Source: Deltaproteobacteria bacterium (GTDB lineage: Bacteria > SZUA-79 > Acidulodesulfobacterales > Acidulodesulfobacteraceae). From it: a stretch of 64,000 nucleotides of DNA. Positions 55,936 through 63,173 of the stretch are shown one piece after another; position 1 is the stretch's first letter; each line of letters starts with the position of its first letter. The stretch is taken from positions 23,187-87,186 of the forward strand of contig JAMDCP010000013.1 of NCBI GenBank assembly GCA_023489335.1, read 5' to 3'. Under the pieces are notes generated by a model that searched no databases, was not told the DNA's origin, and worked only from the letters and a program-made list of their open reading frames with translations. The translations under genes and the position numbers were made by a program.

Positions 55936-56024
55936 TGCGGTTTAGAAATGGCTGAAAGAGAAGGATGAATTTCCCTGCGGAGAAGTTTTAAACCGTACGA
56001 ACCTCCGCAATGGGGTCAGGGTCC
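55936..56024 (-). repeat. degenerate copy of a tRNA-Gln 3' region (left attachment-site remnant)
   Basis: The stretch beginning TGCGGTTTAGAAATGGCTGA matches TGCGGTTTAGAAGTGGCTGG at the right boundary (18 of 20 bases). After an insertion of about 30 bases it continues GAACCTCCGCAATGGGGTCAGGGTCC, matching the T-arm and anticodon part of the tRNA-Gln fragment at 58.3 kb. It marks the likely left end of a small integrated island. Confidence 0.6.
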
Positions 56025-56132
56025 AAAGATAATATTTTATAACTTACTAAATTTATTATATATTATAGCTTATTAAAAATAAGCATATGTGAAAATCCCG
56101 CCATCTAAAGTTTAAAATTAATTTATAAACTG

Positions 56133-56585
56133 CTAATTCAATAATTTTTTTGATTTAATGTATTTCGTAATATTTTCGTAAACGCACAGGATTTCAGCAA
56201 AATAATCCAAGGCTAACTTAATATCTTTAATAAGTTCAGCTTCATTGGACGGATATTCATGGGATAAACTGTTTCTTAGTTCCCTGAAATTGATCCATTT
56301 ATCCGCGCTTCCTATAATTTCTAATTTTTCCGCCCTGTCGAGAATTTCCGTAAAAGACATATTTCTTCGATATTCACCGACTTTATCCAGGATTTCTTTA
56401 AACAACTTCTCTCCAATTAAATCCTGGATTTTAGTAAAACGAAAAATGAAAGAATCAACGGTTCTTCTTTTTTCATTATTTTCGAAAATTTCCGGGATTA
56501 AATTATTCCATGATGTGATTTCTTCAGAATCTGCTTTCGCTCTCTTGATATTAATATTTATGGCTTCGATTGTTTCGTTTAACAT
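56133..56585 (-). CDS. HEPN-domain protein (HepT-like toxin)
   Basis: A 150-residue helical protein with the HEPN RNase motif R-x4-H in FRELRNSLSHEYP (near residue 103). HEPN proteins of this kind pair with MNT nucleotidyltransferases as type VII toxin-antitoxin modules in which the MNT partner adenylylates the HEPN toxin. Its start overlaps the MNT gene by seven bases. It is longer than the classical HepT and may belong to a HI0074-like subgroup. Confidence 0.82.
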   Translation of the reverse strand: MLNETIEAININIKRAKADSEEITSWNNLIPEIFENNEKRRTVDSFIFRFTKIQDLIGEKLFKEILDKVGEYRRNMSFTEILDRAEKLEIIGSADKWINFRELRNSLSHEYPSNEAELIKDIKLALDYFAEILCVYENITKYIKSKKLLN

Positions 56586-56875
56586 AGAGGTATTCCCTGG
56601 CTTTTGGCGGTATCGAAAATAGGCCTGTAAATAGAAGAAGGCGTTTTAACGATAAGGTCAATTTTTCTTTCATTAACGAGCCTGCGGTATTTAGTCAAAA
56701 ATTCCATTTCTGCAGCTTTGTCCTGTTCCTTATCGGTCTCTAAAAACAGATCTATATCCCCGCCCTTTTCATTGTCGTAAACCCTGCTGCCGAAAAGGTA
56801 AACTCTCGTATCGCTGCCGAAATATTTTTGTGCCAGTTCAACTATCGTCTTTTTCTCAAAATCTGTGAGTCTCAT
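56579..56875 (-). CDS. minimal nucleotidyltransferase (MNT antitoxin)
   Basis: A 98-residue MNT-fold protein. The active-site pattern GS..(x9)..D-x-D is seen in YLFGSRVYDNEKGGDIDLFLE (residues about 26-45), and a third acidic residue occurs in KIDLIVK (near 75). It precedes and overlaps the HEPN gene, the usual order for MNT/HEPN modules. Confidence 0.85.
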   Translation of the reverse strand: MRLTDFEKKTIVELAQKYFGSDTRVYLFGSRVYDNEKGGDIDLFLETDKEQDKAAEMEFLTKYRRLVNERKIDLIVKTPSSIYRPIFDTAKSQGIPLC

Positions 56876-57118
56876 AATTGTATTTCTTACTTAAACAAGG
56901 ATTTTACTTACGTTATCTTATAAGTTATATTTATTATAGCATTAATAAAATTATCAAGATAGAATTTGTTTTCAAAATTGCCGATATAATTCCCTTATAT
57001 TTTAGGCAGCAATGATGAAGCCGTTATCTATGCAAATGACAATATGGGGGCATGGAAGACTACCCCCGGCGCGATAAATTGGCTTTCGAAACACTGTTAA
57101 ACGAGGTTTTTTCGGCAT

Positions 57119-57439
57119 TTAGGCTATCTTGAGACATCCATTACGGCATGGTTTTTTAGAGAAAGAAATCCTAATGCTTGTATTAAGGGATTGGGCCAGT
57201 TTTGATAGTGTCTCCAGCGTCAGGTTCCCTTCACCGCTTTCAACCTGAGAAATAAACTGCTGGGAGACGTTCATTCTTTTCGCAAGCTCAGATTGGCTTA
57301 GATTGTGTTCATCCCGGGTTTCGGCTATTTTCTGGGCAAGGGCGACTTTAACCCTTTCAAGTTCATATGTTTCTTTGAATTTAGGATTCTTTAATTTTTC
57401 CTTAAGATGTTTTTCTGCGTTTTCAAACTTAATCTTCAT
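57119..57439 (-). CDS. XRE-family antitoxin (HigA-like)
   Basis: A 106-residue protein with a C-terminal XRE helix-turn-helix (HNLSQSELAKRMNVSQQFIS, near residues 40-60). Such antitoxins bind their own promoter together with the toxin. The gene lies downstream of and overlaps the toxin gene by 11 bases, the toxin-first order of HigBA systems. Confidence 0.85.
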   Translation of the reverse strand: MKIKFENAEKHLKEKLKNPKFKETYELERVKVALAQKIAETRDEHNLSQSELAKRMNVSQQFISQVESGEGNLTLETLSKLAQSLNTSIRISFSKKPCRNGCLKIA

Positions 57440-57788
57440 AATTTTCCTCTTTTATTATATTTGCCTGATATTCTTCTATAAACTTCTTTCTTTTAAGGGA
57501 TAACGTAATATCTTTTTCCGGTATTTCATTCGTCTTCTTCTTTATGGCATGGACAAAGACAATGTTTTCTTTTAAAAAGAAGAAATAAAACAATCTGTTT
57601 GCCTTTGGCCTAAGCTCGTAAATCCCGTCCTTCACATAATCGGCCAATGGGCGGCGAAGATTATGACCCTGTTTTCTCAACTCGTCAATATAGGCATGTA
57701 TCTTCGCCTGCTCGTCCAAGGGGAGTTCGTCAATAAATTCCCTGACAGGAGAGTCTCCCCGTTCATCTACAAAATATAAAATATTCAT
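57429..57788 (-). CDS. RelE/HigB-superfamily toxin (phage Gp49-like)
   Basis: A 119-residue basic protein with the Gp49/HigB-like pattern: FVDERGDSPVREFIDELP, KIHAYIDELRKQGHNLRRPL, DGIYELRPKANRLFYFF and VFVHAIKKKTNEIPEKDI. These toxins cleave mRNA at the ribosome. It forms a module with the overlapping HigA-like gene. A palindromic TATAACTTG...region lies just upstream of the start at about 57.8 kb and could be the operator. Confidence 0.85.
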   Translation of the reverse strand: MNILYFVDERGDSPVREFIDELPLDEQAKIHAYIDELRKQGHNLRRPLADYVKDGIYELRPKANRLFYFFFLKENIVFVHAIKKKTNEIPEKDITLSLKRKKFIEEYQANIIKEENYED

Positions 57789-57859
57789 CGTCTTATATTC
57801 CTTTAAGTATACAAGTTATAACTTGTATAGTCAAGAATTATTTTTATTGAGTAAGACTA

Positions 57860-58189
57860 TTACTTTGCCCACACATCATTTACCGCTTTCCTCAGCGTAT
57901 CGGGCACCAGGTGGCTATAACGCTTTGTCATGTTAGGCGTCCGGTGGCCGAGAAGTTCTCCGGTAATATAAAGGCTCGTGCCGTTCATTACCATTTTGCT
58001 TGCAAAGACGTGCCTCAGGTCGTGAATGCGCAGGTCCTTAAGTCCGGCATTGCGGCAGGCGGTCTTGAAGGAATGCTTGAAATCGACTATTTTTTTGCCG
58101 GAATTGTTGAATACATACAAACAGCCTTCGGTCTTCTCTATACCGCTTAAAAGCTCTTTTAAAGGGGCGGAAACAGACGTATCTGTCAT
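57860..58189 (-). pseudogene. tyrosine recombinase, C-terminal fragment
   Basis: A 109-codon frame holding only the C-terminal catalytic part of a phage-type integrase: H-x-x-R in IHDLRHVFASKM (His56, Arg59), GH at 81-82 in LLGHRTP and the nucleophile Tyr91 in TKRYSHL. The N-terminal SAM-like domain and the first catalytic Arg are missing. It lies next to the tRNA-Gln fragment, so it is probably the remnant of the enzyme that inserted this island. Confidence 0.8.
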
Positions 58190-58315
58190 GCCTCGTCAAA
58201 GTATAGGAAATGTATAGGAAAAAAATTGCATAAATGACCATTTAGGCTCATTTATATGCATGAATCTGCGCAATGGAAAAACTCGGAAAGAGGTTTGTTT
58301 ACTGCGGTTTAGAAG

Positions 58316-58364
58316 TGGCTGGGGGAGAAGGATTCGAACCTCCGTAATGGGAGTCAGAGTCCCA
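58316..58364 (-). pseudogene. tRNA-Gln(CUG) 3' fragment, probable attachment site
   Basis: On the minus strand the anticodon arm TGGGA-CTCTGAC-TCCCA (anticodon CTG), a five-base variable loop, the T arm GGAGG-TTCGAAT-CCTTC, the acceptor half TCCCCCA, a discriminator G and an encoded CCA are intact. The 5' acceptor half and D arm are absent. tRNA 3' ends are common integrase targets, and a degenerate copy lies at 55.9-56.0 kb. Confidence 0.75.
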
Positions 58365-58443
58365 GCAATAAGCTTGTAAGTGCTTGATGTTATTGTATTA
58401 TTTTAACGATATAAATTAGTATAGCAAATATATAGCAAAAACG

Positions 58444-58480
58444 CCGGCGGCCGTCATCCGACAATGTCGCCGGTTTTTTT
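58444..58480 (+). terminator. rho-independent terminator
   Basis: CCGGCG (58444-58449) pairs with CGCCGG (58468-58473), followed by seven T. No plus-strand gene precedes it closely, so it may have belonged to deleted sequence. Confidence 0.55.
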
Positions 58481-58607
58481 GTCGTTATATTCCTGCCTAT
58501 CCTAATCTGGAATTGCACCCGCCTGAAAAAAACAGTATAATTAAAATAATGTATTATTATAAATTATTTTAAGTTTATAATGCAATAAAATTATCAAGGT
58601 ATGAATT

Positions 58608-58814
58608 ATGCGAAATGCTGAATTTGAAACGGAAATAAAAAACGGCGTAATCAATCTGCTCAAAGAATATCTTAACGCAAAAAAAGCAAAAGTCATAATA
58701 CTGGATAACGATTCAAAAAGCGATAAAGACTTTATTTTCAGGACTGTAAACAATCCCGTCCATCTCGACAGCAGCACATCTTTTTTATCTCGGGAAGAAG
58801 CCAATGAAAGATAA
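58608..58814 (+). CDS. small antitoxin-like protein of a PIN toxin pair
   Basis: A 68-residue acidic/lysine-rich protein of no recognised family. Its 3' end overlaps the start of a PIN-domain frame by 11 bases, the usual geometry of an antitoxin followed by a VapC-like toxin. AAGG precedes the ATG. The antitoxin role is inferred from position only. Confidence 0.5.
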   Translation: MRNAEFETEIKNGVINLLKEYLNAKKAKVIILDNDSKSDKDFIFRTVNNPVHLDSSTSFLSREEANER

Positions 58815-58938
58815 TATCTTTCTTGATTCCAATATATTCCTATACGGTTTTTCGGATGCAGATTTAAAAAAGCATGGAATTGCAAAGGATATATTATTGT
58901 CGGATAATTTCACCGTAAGCACGCAGTTAACAATCTAA
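58804..58938 (+). pseudogene. truncated PIN-domain toxin (VapC-like), N-terminal 44 codons
   Basis: The frame begins MKDNIFLDSNIFLYGFSDAD, the PIN start with the first catalytic Asp, and continues HGIAKDILLSDNFTVSTQ. It then stops after LTI, exactly where PIN proteins continue VSTQV.NEL. About two thirds of the domain, including the other acidic residues, is missing. The HD-protein gene begins 15 bases later, which suggests that insertion of the HD/YwgA pair truncated it. Confidence 0.75.
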
Positions 58939-58952
58939 ATATAATTTGATTT

Positions 58953-60308
58953 ATGGAAGATATAGATCTTATTAGTAAAATTAATCCTATTCATAAATTT
59001 CGTGACCCAATTTATGGCTATATATGGCTTACCGACAATGAAAAAAATATTATCGATCAACCTATATTCCAACGATTAAGACGTATCCATCAGCTTGCTC
59101 TGACCAAATATGTGTATCCTACCGCCGAACATTCTCGCTTTACACATTCTTTAGGAGTTTTACAATCAGCCACTAACATTTTTTTAGATTTATATAAAAT
59201 TAATAAAAAAACAATATATGAGATCTTTGGTAATGCCGATATAATAAAAACTTTTAAAATTCTAAGATATGTTGCGCTCTTACACGATATAGGGCATTTA
59301 CCCTTTTCCCACGCCACAGAAAAGGCTTTTTTAGGCGAAGGTGTAGGTCATGAAGATATTGGTAAATATATAATTTCTGAAAATCGCCTTATTAAAGAAA
59401 CACTAGAACAAGATTGTGAAAGAATTCAGGATATATTGCCATTATTAAAAGGTAGCCCGAAAAGTGAATATTATTATATAAAACGTTTTATATCCGGTGA
59501 ATTTGACGCCGATAGGGCGGATTATCTTTTAAGAGATTCCCATATATGTGGCGTAAAATACGGACTTTACGATTATTTGAGATATGTCGGAAGTTTTTAT
59601 TTATACAAATATGATAACGACAATTATGAATTTGGGATTTCTTCAAAAAACATTCATGCAATAGAATCGTTTATACTGGCAAGACATTATTATAATATAC
59701 AAATTCCTTATCACAGAACAAGGGTCGGATATGATATCGCATTAGAGCAATTTATAAAACAAAATGTTAGCAGATTTTCCGATATTTCAGGAATTACGGT
59801 TTGTGATAATAAATCAGAAATAGATTTTGAAAAATTCATTTATTTCGACGATTATTCCATATTTGAAGAAATTAAAAAATCGCACAGGGAAAATAATTTA
59901 TTTGGTAAAATTTTAATGAGAAATGATAGGTTGCACCCCGTGTTTGATAGGGAAGTGTCGGATATCAATAAGAAGGAAATAGGTTCTCTTTATAGTAACT
60001 ATATTGACCAACTCAGAAATAGCCAATTTGTTGAAAATGAAGATTTTTTTAAATATGAAAAAAAATTAGACATTCATAAAATCCCTGGTTTTCCTGATGA
60101 AAAGGAAAATGGATCAAGCGACAAAAATTATATAGTTATCGATAATGGTAACAATATTGGAAATTTACTTGATTATTCCCCTATTTTTAGGAATTTGGCA
60201 AATACGACGATTTATTTATATAGGGTTTATATAATTTCAGATAAGCTTGAAAAAGCTAAAAAAATATTATATGATTTAATCAATCCAAAAAATAAATTTA
60301 TTAAATAA
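58953..60308 (+). CDS. HD-domain phosphohydrolase (COG1078/YwfO-like, dNTPase-like)
   Basis: A 451-residue HD-superfamily protein. It starts KFRDPIYGYIWLTDNE and has QRLRRIHQLALTKYVYP, His65 in HSRFTHSLGV, His111-Asp112 in LLHDIGHLPFSH and the distal Asp in FDADRADYLLRDS, a complete metal site. Family members are dNTP triphosphohydrolase-like. TATAAT ends seven bases before the ATG and there is no ribosome binding site. It is followed 13 bases later by a YwgA-like gene. A role in phage defence is possible but unproven. Confidence 0.85.
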   Translation: MEDIDLISKINPIHKFRDPIYGYIWLTDNEKNIIDQPIFQRLRRIHQLALTKYVYPTAEHSRFTHSLGVLQSATNIFLDLYKINKKTIYEIFGNADIIKTFKILRYVALLHDIGHLPFSHATEKAFLGEGVGHEDIGKYIISENRLIKETLEQDCERIQDILPLLKGSPKSEYYYIKRFISGEFDADRADYLLRDSHICGVKYGLYDYLRYVGSFYLYKYDNDNYEFGISSKNIHAIESFILARHYYNIQIPYHRTRVGYDIALEQFIKQNVSRFSDISGITVCDNKSEIDFEKFIYFDDYSIFEEIKKSHRENNLFGKILMRNDRLHPVFDREVSDINKKEIGSLYSNYIDQLRNSQFVENEDFFKYEKKLDIHKIPGFPDEKENGSSDKNYIVIDNGNNIGNLLDYSPIFRNLANTTIYLYRVYIISDKLEKAKKILYDLINPKNKFIK

Positions 60309-60321
60309 AGGTGGTAAGGTT

Positions 60322-60876
60322 ATGATGTATTCAAATGACCCCGATGTTTTAATAGGTATTTTAAATTATCTTAAGAAGAAAAACATTTCTGTTTCAAAAA
60401 TAGTACTTCAAAAATTAATTTTTTTCATGAAAGAATCAGGATTTAGATTCTCCTATTCTTTTGAACCTTATAAATATGGTCCGTTTAGTGAAAATCTGTC
60501 GGAAGACATCGATATGCTAAAAGTGGACGAAAAAATTAGTATAAATAAAGCTAACTTGGAATTAGTAAATATTGATACAGGAATATCGTTGCAAGACGAA
60601 GCTATCAAATTTATAAATAAATTTGATGAAATGTTAGACGGTGATTACGATTTCAGCAATATCGAACTATACGGAACTGTATTTTATTGTATAAGGTCAT
60701 TGGAAGAAAGCACCGACCCTATCGATAAAGATACCGTGTTAAAACAATTTAAGGGCTGGAAAGGTAATAAATTTTCTGATGATTCCGTATTTAAAGCACT
60801 AAGTGATGTTCTTGAATTTAAGCAGAATTGGGATAAAGAATATAATAATAAATATTTTGATGTATTGTCGGCCTAA
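60322..60876 (+). CDS. YwgA-like protein, partner of the HD protein
   Basis: A 184-residue protein. The segment SKIVLQKLIFFMKESGFRF followed by FEPYKYGPFSENLSEDIDML fits the YwgA/COG3432-type family (related in layout to DUF4065/SocA antitoxin-like proteins). AAAGGTGGTAAGG precedes the start, which may be either of two consecutive ATG codons. The HD/YwgA neighbour pair recalls ywfO-ywgA of Bacillus subtilis. Function is unknown; a regulatory or antitoxin-like role for the HD enzyme is an inference. Confidence 0.65.
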   Translation: MMYSNDPDVLIGILNYLKKKNISVSKIVLQKLIFFMKESGFRFSYSFEPYKYGPFSENLSEDIDMLKVDEKISINKANLELVNIDTGISLQDEAIKFINKFDEMLDGDYDFSNIELYGTVFYCIRSLEESTDPIDKDTVLKQFKGWKGNKFSDDSVFKALSDVLEFKQNWDKEYNNKYFDVLSA

Positions 60877-60989
60877 ATTTAAAGTAATTTTTCTCACCTA
60901 TGCAAAATATAGGTGATCTGGAAATAATAACGGCTTCCAACTTCCTGCAACTTTTTTACTTTACTTTACGATAACGTTAAATAAATATT

Positions 60990-61559
60990 TCATCTCTCCG
61001 GTTTCTCAATCCCAAATTTTTTGGCAAGGAAAGATATATACTGTTTTGCAATCCCGACCGTCCTTGCCGCCTTTGACATATTATAGCCGCTTTCTTTTAA
61101 AATCCCTTCCACTTTCTCTTTTGTCCATTCCGTTTTTTTACCCGGCTTTATCGATTTATAATTCTCCCAATTCTTAATAAACAGATAAGGGTCTTTTGGG
61201 TTATCGTTTCTCCCTAGAAGTCCTAAATCAAGAAATATATCTACCGCTTTCATTGCGAACTCCTGTTCCTCGGTTTTTGTTAAACCCATAATGATTGAAA
61301 CGGAAAGCGGATACATATGATTTCTCGGATGAAGGACATTCGCTTTTTTACTGATAGCCCCTTTTACCTGCAGTTTTCCGTCATTGTCCAATTTTGCGGT
61401 AAATATGACCAACTTAAGCCATGCGACAACCAGCTTGTCCTTTTCGGGATAATTATCCAGTGCCCTTATTTCCGGCATCTTAAAAAAATCAAGCGGAATG
61501 CGGATATGCTTAGGCACATCGATATCTATATTATCATCTACATCTTTTAATATATCCAT
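60990..61559 (-). CDS. replication-initiator-like DNA-binding protein of a mobile element
   Basis: A 189-residue protein. The N-terminal 115 residues resemble the phage replisome-organiser N-terminal fold (RIPLDFFKMPEIRALDNYPE, LVVAWLKLVIFTAK, then a PLSVSIIMGL helix and a FLDLGLL segment). The C-terminal end is a Fis-like helix-turn-helix (ESGYNMSKAARTVGIAKQYI). It is divergent from an excisionase-like gene. A transcription regulator is the alternative. Confidence 0.55.
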   Translation of the reverse strand: MDILKDVDDNIDIDVPKHIRIPLDFFKMPEIRALDNYPEKDKLVVAWLKLVIFTAKLDNDGKLQVKGAISKKANVLHPRNHMYPLSVSIIMGLTKTEEQEFAMKAVDIFLDLGLLGRNDNPKDPYLFIKNWENYKSIKPGKKTEWTKEKVEGILKESGYNMSKAARTVGIAKQYISFLAKKFGIEKPER

Positions 61560-61565
61560 TATTTT

Positions 61566-61594
61566 AATTTAACAAATTAAAATAATTTTGTCAA
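61566..61594 (-). promoter_or_regulatory. promoter of the initiator-like gene
   Basis: On the minus strand TTGACA (61594-61589), 17-base spacer and TAAATT (61571-61566), six bases before the ATG at 61559. No Shine-Dalgarno site is present, so the message would be leaderless. Confidence 0.6.
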
Positions 61595-61612
61595 GTTAAA
61601 AAGTTCTTGACA
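61589..61612. promoter_or_regulatory. palindromic operator candidate between divergent promoters
   Basis: TGTCAAG (61589-61595) and CTTGACA (61606-61612) form a perfect inverted repeat with a 10-base centre. It contains both divergent -35 boxes, so one bound protein could repress both directions. Confidence 0.5.
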
Positions 61613-61634
61613 TAATAAAATTATAGTTTATAAT
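61607..61634 (+). promoter_or_regulatory. strong promoter of the excisionase-like gene
   Basis: Perfect TTGACA (61607-61612), 16-base spacer and perfect TATAAT (61629-61634). It gives a leader of about 43 bases before the gene at 61684. Confidence 0.7.
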
Positions 61635-61683
61635 ATGAGGTAAAGTTATTCTCTCATAGTCAAATATTGAAATTATTAAAATT

Positions 61684-61896
61684 ATGAATACTAAAGAATA
61701 TAAAGCAGAAAGACAGATTGCCGGATTATTGACAATGCGGGAAGCCGCAAGGTATCTCGGCATTTGTTACAGGACAATGCAGCGTCTTATATACGAAAGA
61801 AAAATCGGCTTCGTTAAAATGTATTCCGAATACAGGTTCCGAACTGAAGACCTTGAAAAATTCATAGAAAAAAACTACATAAAACCAGTTAAATAG
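61684..61896 (+). CDS. excisionase-family helix-turn-helix protein
   Basis: A 70-residue protein with a winged helix-turn-helix of the MerR/excisionase type: LLTMREAARYLGICYRTMQR at residues 14-33, then a wing and FRTEDLEKFIEKN. Such small proteins direct excision or regulate mobile elements. It is divergent from the initiator-like gene and near integrase-like genes. Confidence 0.85.
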   Translation: MNTKEYKAERQIAGLLTMREAARYLGICYRTMQRLIYERKIGFVKMYSEYRFRTEDLEKFIEKNYIKPVK

Positions 61897-61961
61897 CTGT
61901 GAATTATTCGGGGATAAGAAACAATTAATTGAAATCAAACTTTAAAAACGGAGGAATTATC

Positions 61962-62387
61962 ATGGAAATTAAACCGAAAACAAATATTGCGTTGTATCTT
62001 ATGAATAAAACTACCGATTATTTCGAGTTATCGCTACGTGATCCTTTTAACCCGGAAAGCGAAGACGACGGCTATACTTACATTCTGCCAAAATCCAAAG
62101 CTTTCTTTAGGGTCTGGGGGCAGTTTCGAGTGGTCATATGTCTTATAGAAAAGGTGGATGAAAGCAAAAAAACGGTCTATCTTTCTCAAACCCATTGGGT
62201 CTGGATGAAAAATCTGATTAAATACCAGCTTGGGCTTGATGTCAAGATTACCAAACGGTATGCGGGCAGGCTTACGGTTGCAGAACTCGTTAACCCGAAC
62301 CAGAGAATCAATAAGGCATTATTAAAGCAGCTGTCGGAAGCGGTTGGGGAGAAAATTTATATCAAAACACCCAAAAGGACAATTTAG
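61962..62387 (+). CDS. unknown protein of the mobile module
   Basis: A 141-residue protein starting at ATG 61962, eight bases after GGAGG (an in-frame ATG 11 codons upstream has no such site). It is basic, with a central beta-rich block FFRVWGQFRVVICLIEKV followed by TVYLSQTHWVWMKNLI and a lysine-rich C-terminus. The LSQTHWVWMKNL segment faintly recalls the S1/KH junction of NusA (LSRTHP.FLK.LF), which would mean RNA binding; this is speculative. No family was recognised. Confidence 0.6.
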   Translation: MEIKPKTNIALYLMNKTTDYFELSLRDPFNPESEDDGYTYILPKSKAFFRVWGQFRVVICLIEKVDESKKTVYLSQTHWVWMKNLIKYQLGLDVKITKRYAGRLTVAELVNPNQRINKALLKQLSEAVGEKIYIKTPKRTI

Positions 62388-62805
62388 TTTTGATAGATTT
62401 AATTTGAATTTTTTAAAAAATATGGTAACATAAAAATATTATAATTCTTTTTGTGATTCCATCCTATTGGATCACCATCTTCGTAACAAGATTAAAACTT
62501 ACCTATCTTCGAAAAAAGATCAAAAACTTTCCCATCCGCCAGCAAACGGATTATTAAATTTGCAATATTTGCTCTATTGGCTTGTAAAACCCTGTTGTGC
62601 TTACGGTGATTTTTAAGTTTATCTTTTATGATAAATAATGAAAATATCGGCTGAACCAGCGGTTTTATAACGGAATATTTAATATTCCTACCCGGAAAAG
62701 AAAAACAAAACCTTTTTCGCGCACCGGTGCAGCAAATACCTTTCTAACGCAAGCCGAAATCTTGCATAGTTTCCACCGGTTTAACTATAAAAAACCGAAA
62801 AATCT

Positions 62806-62830
62806 AAACCGTTTTTTTAAACGGTTTTTT
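62806..62830 (+). terminator. rho-independent terminator
   Basis: AAACCGTTT pairs with AAACGGTTT around a short T loop and is followed by a further run of T. It would end plus-strand transcripts coming from the unknown gene at 61962 or from a small RNA upstream. Confidence 0.7.
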
Positions 62831-62909
62831 ATGGTAAGTGTATGGGTAGTCCGCAGATTCAAAACTAAAGTCCGCTATATTAAATAAGGCTTTAGGGCTG
62901 CCGCTACCC

Positions 62910-62951
62910 GGCTTTCTCTATCGTTTTCTACCGAAAACGATAGAGAAAGCC
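62910..62951. repeat. 19-bp perfect inverted repeat with 4-base loop
   Basis: The arm GGCTTTCTCTATCGTTTTC (62910-62928) and its exact complement (62933-62951) surround TACC. No T-tract follows, so it is not a standard terminator; it may form a cruciform or a stable RNA stem. Confidence 0.65.
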
Positions 62952-62953
62952 TC

Positions 62954-63093
62954 CCAGGTTTGAAAATTTATTCTGTTGCCGCACAAGCGGGTATGGAATA
63001 AACCTGGTTACATATAAGTTCCGAATCAGTTTTTGGTTATTGCTTCCATTCAAAAAGCACACTATTTAAAACCCTCGCGGGTGTATTCGGAAC
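62954..63093. other. two further stem structures upstream of the integrase-like genes
   Basis: Stem A pairs CCAGGTTT (62954-62961) with AAACCTGG (63000-63007) and encloses CCGC-ACAA-GCGG (62979-62990). Stem B pairs GTTCCGAA (63018-63025) with TTCGGAAC (63086-63093) and encloses ACCC-TCGC-GGGT (about 63071-63082). Three stems in tandem suggest a structured RNA or a recombination site. Confidence 0.45.
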
Positions 63094-63173
63094 AAAGAAG
63101 GATTGGTGCAGGCTAAAAACAAAAGACTTTTTTGCTTCGCCTGCCGTTTAAAGACATTACAAGGGGCATTTAT

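Larger units (their letters stand above)
58190..58607. other. non-coding right boundary of the island
   Basis: This 418-base stretch has no gene. It contains the tRNA-Gln 3' fragment (58316-58364), a plus-strand terminator (58444-58480) and A/T-rich sequence. Nothing else recognisable was seen. Confidence 0.6.
62388..63173. other. long non-coding region with several RNA- or DNA-level hairpins
   Basis: Nearly 0.8 kb has no convincing gene on either strand. It contains a plus-strand terminator (62806-62830), a 19-bp perfect hairpin (62910-62951) and two nested long-range stems (62954-63007, 63018-63093). It could hold a small RNA, a replication origin or recombination sites of the mobile module. 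Confidence 0.55.

Noticed and set aside
57005..57100. Plus-strand stretch coding for a short peptide with IYANDNMGAWKTTPGAIN
   Set aside because: Only about 31 codons, no start and no known family; probably debris in the island.
62492..62700. Minus-strand open frame of about 65 codons ending KVFDLFSKIGKF
   Set aside because: No start codon or ribosome binding site in frame, no recognised family, and it lies in the hairpin-rich non-coding block. It may be a decayed gene end but cannot be supported.
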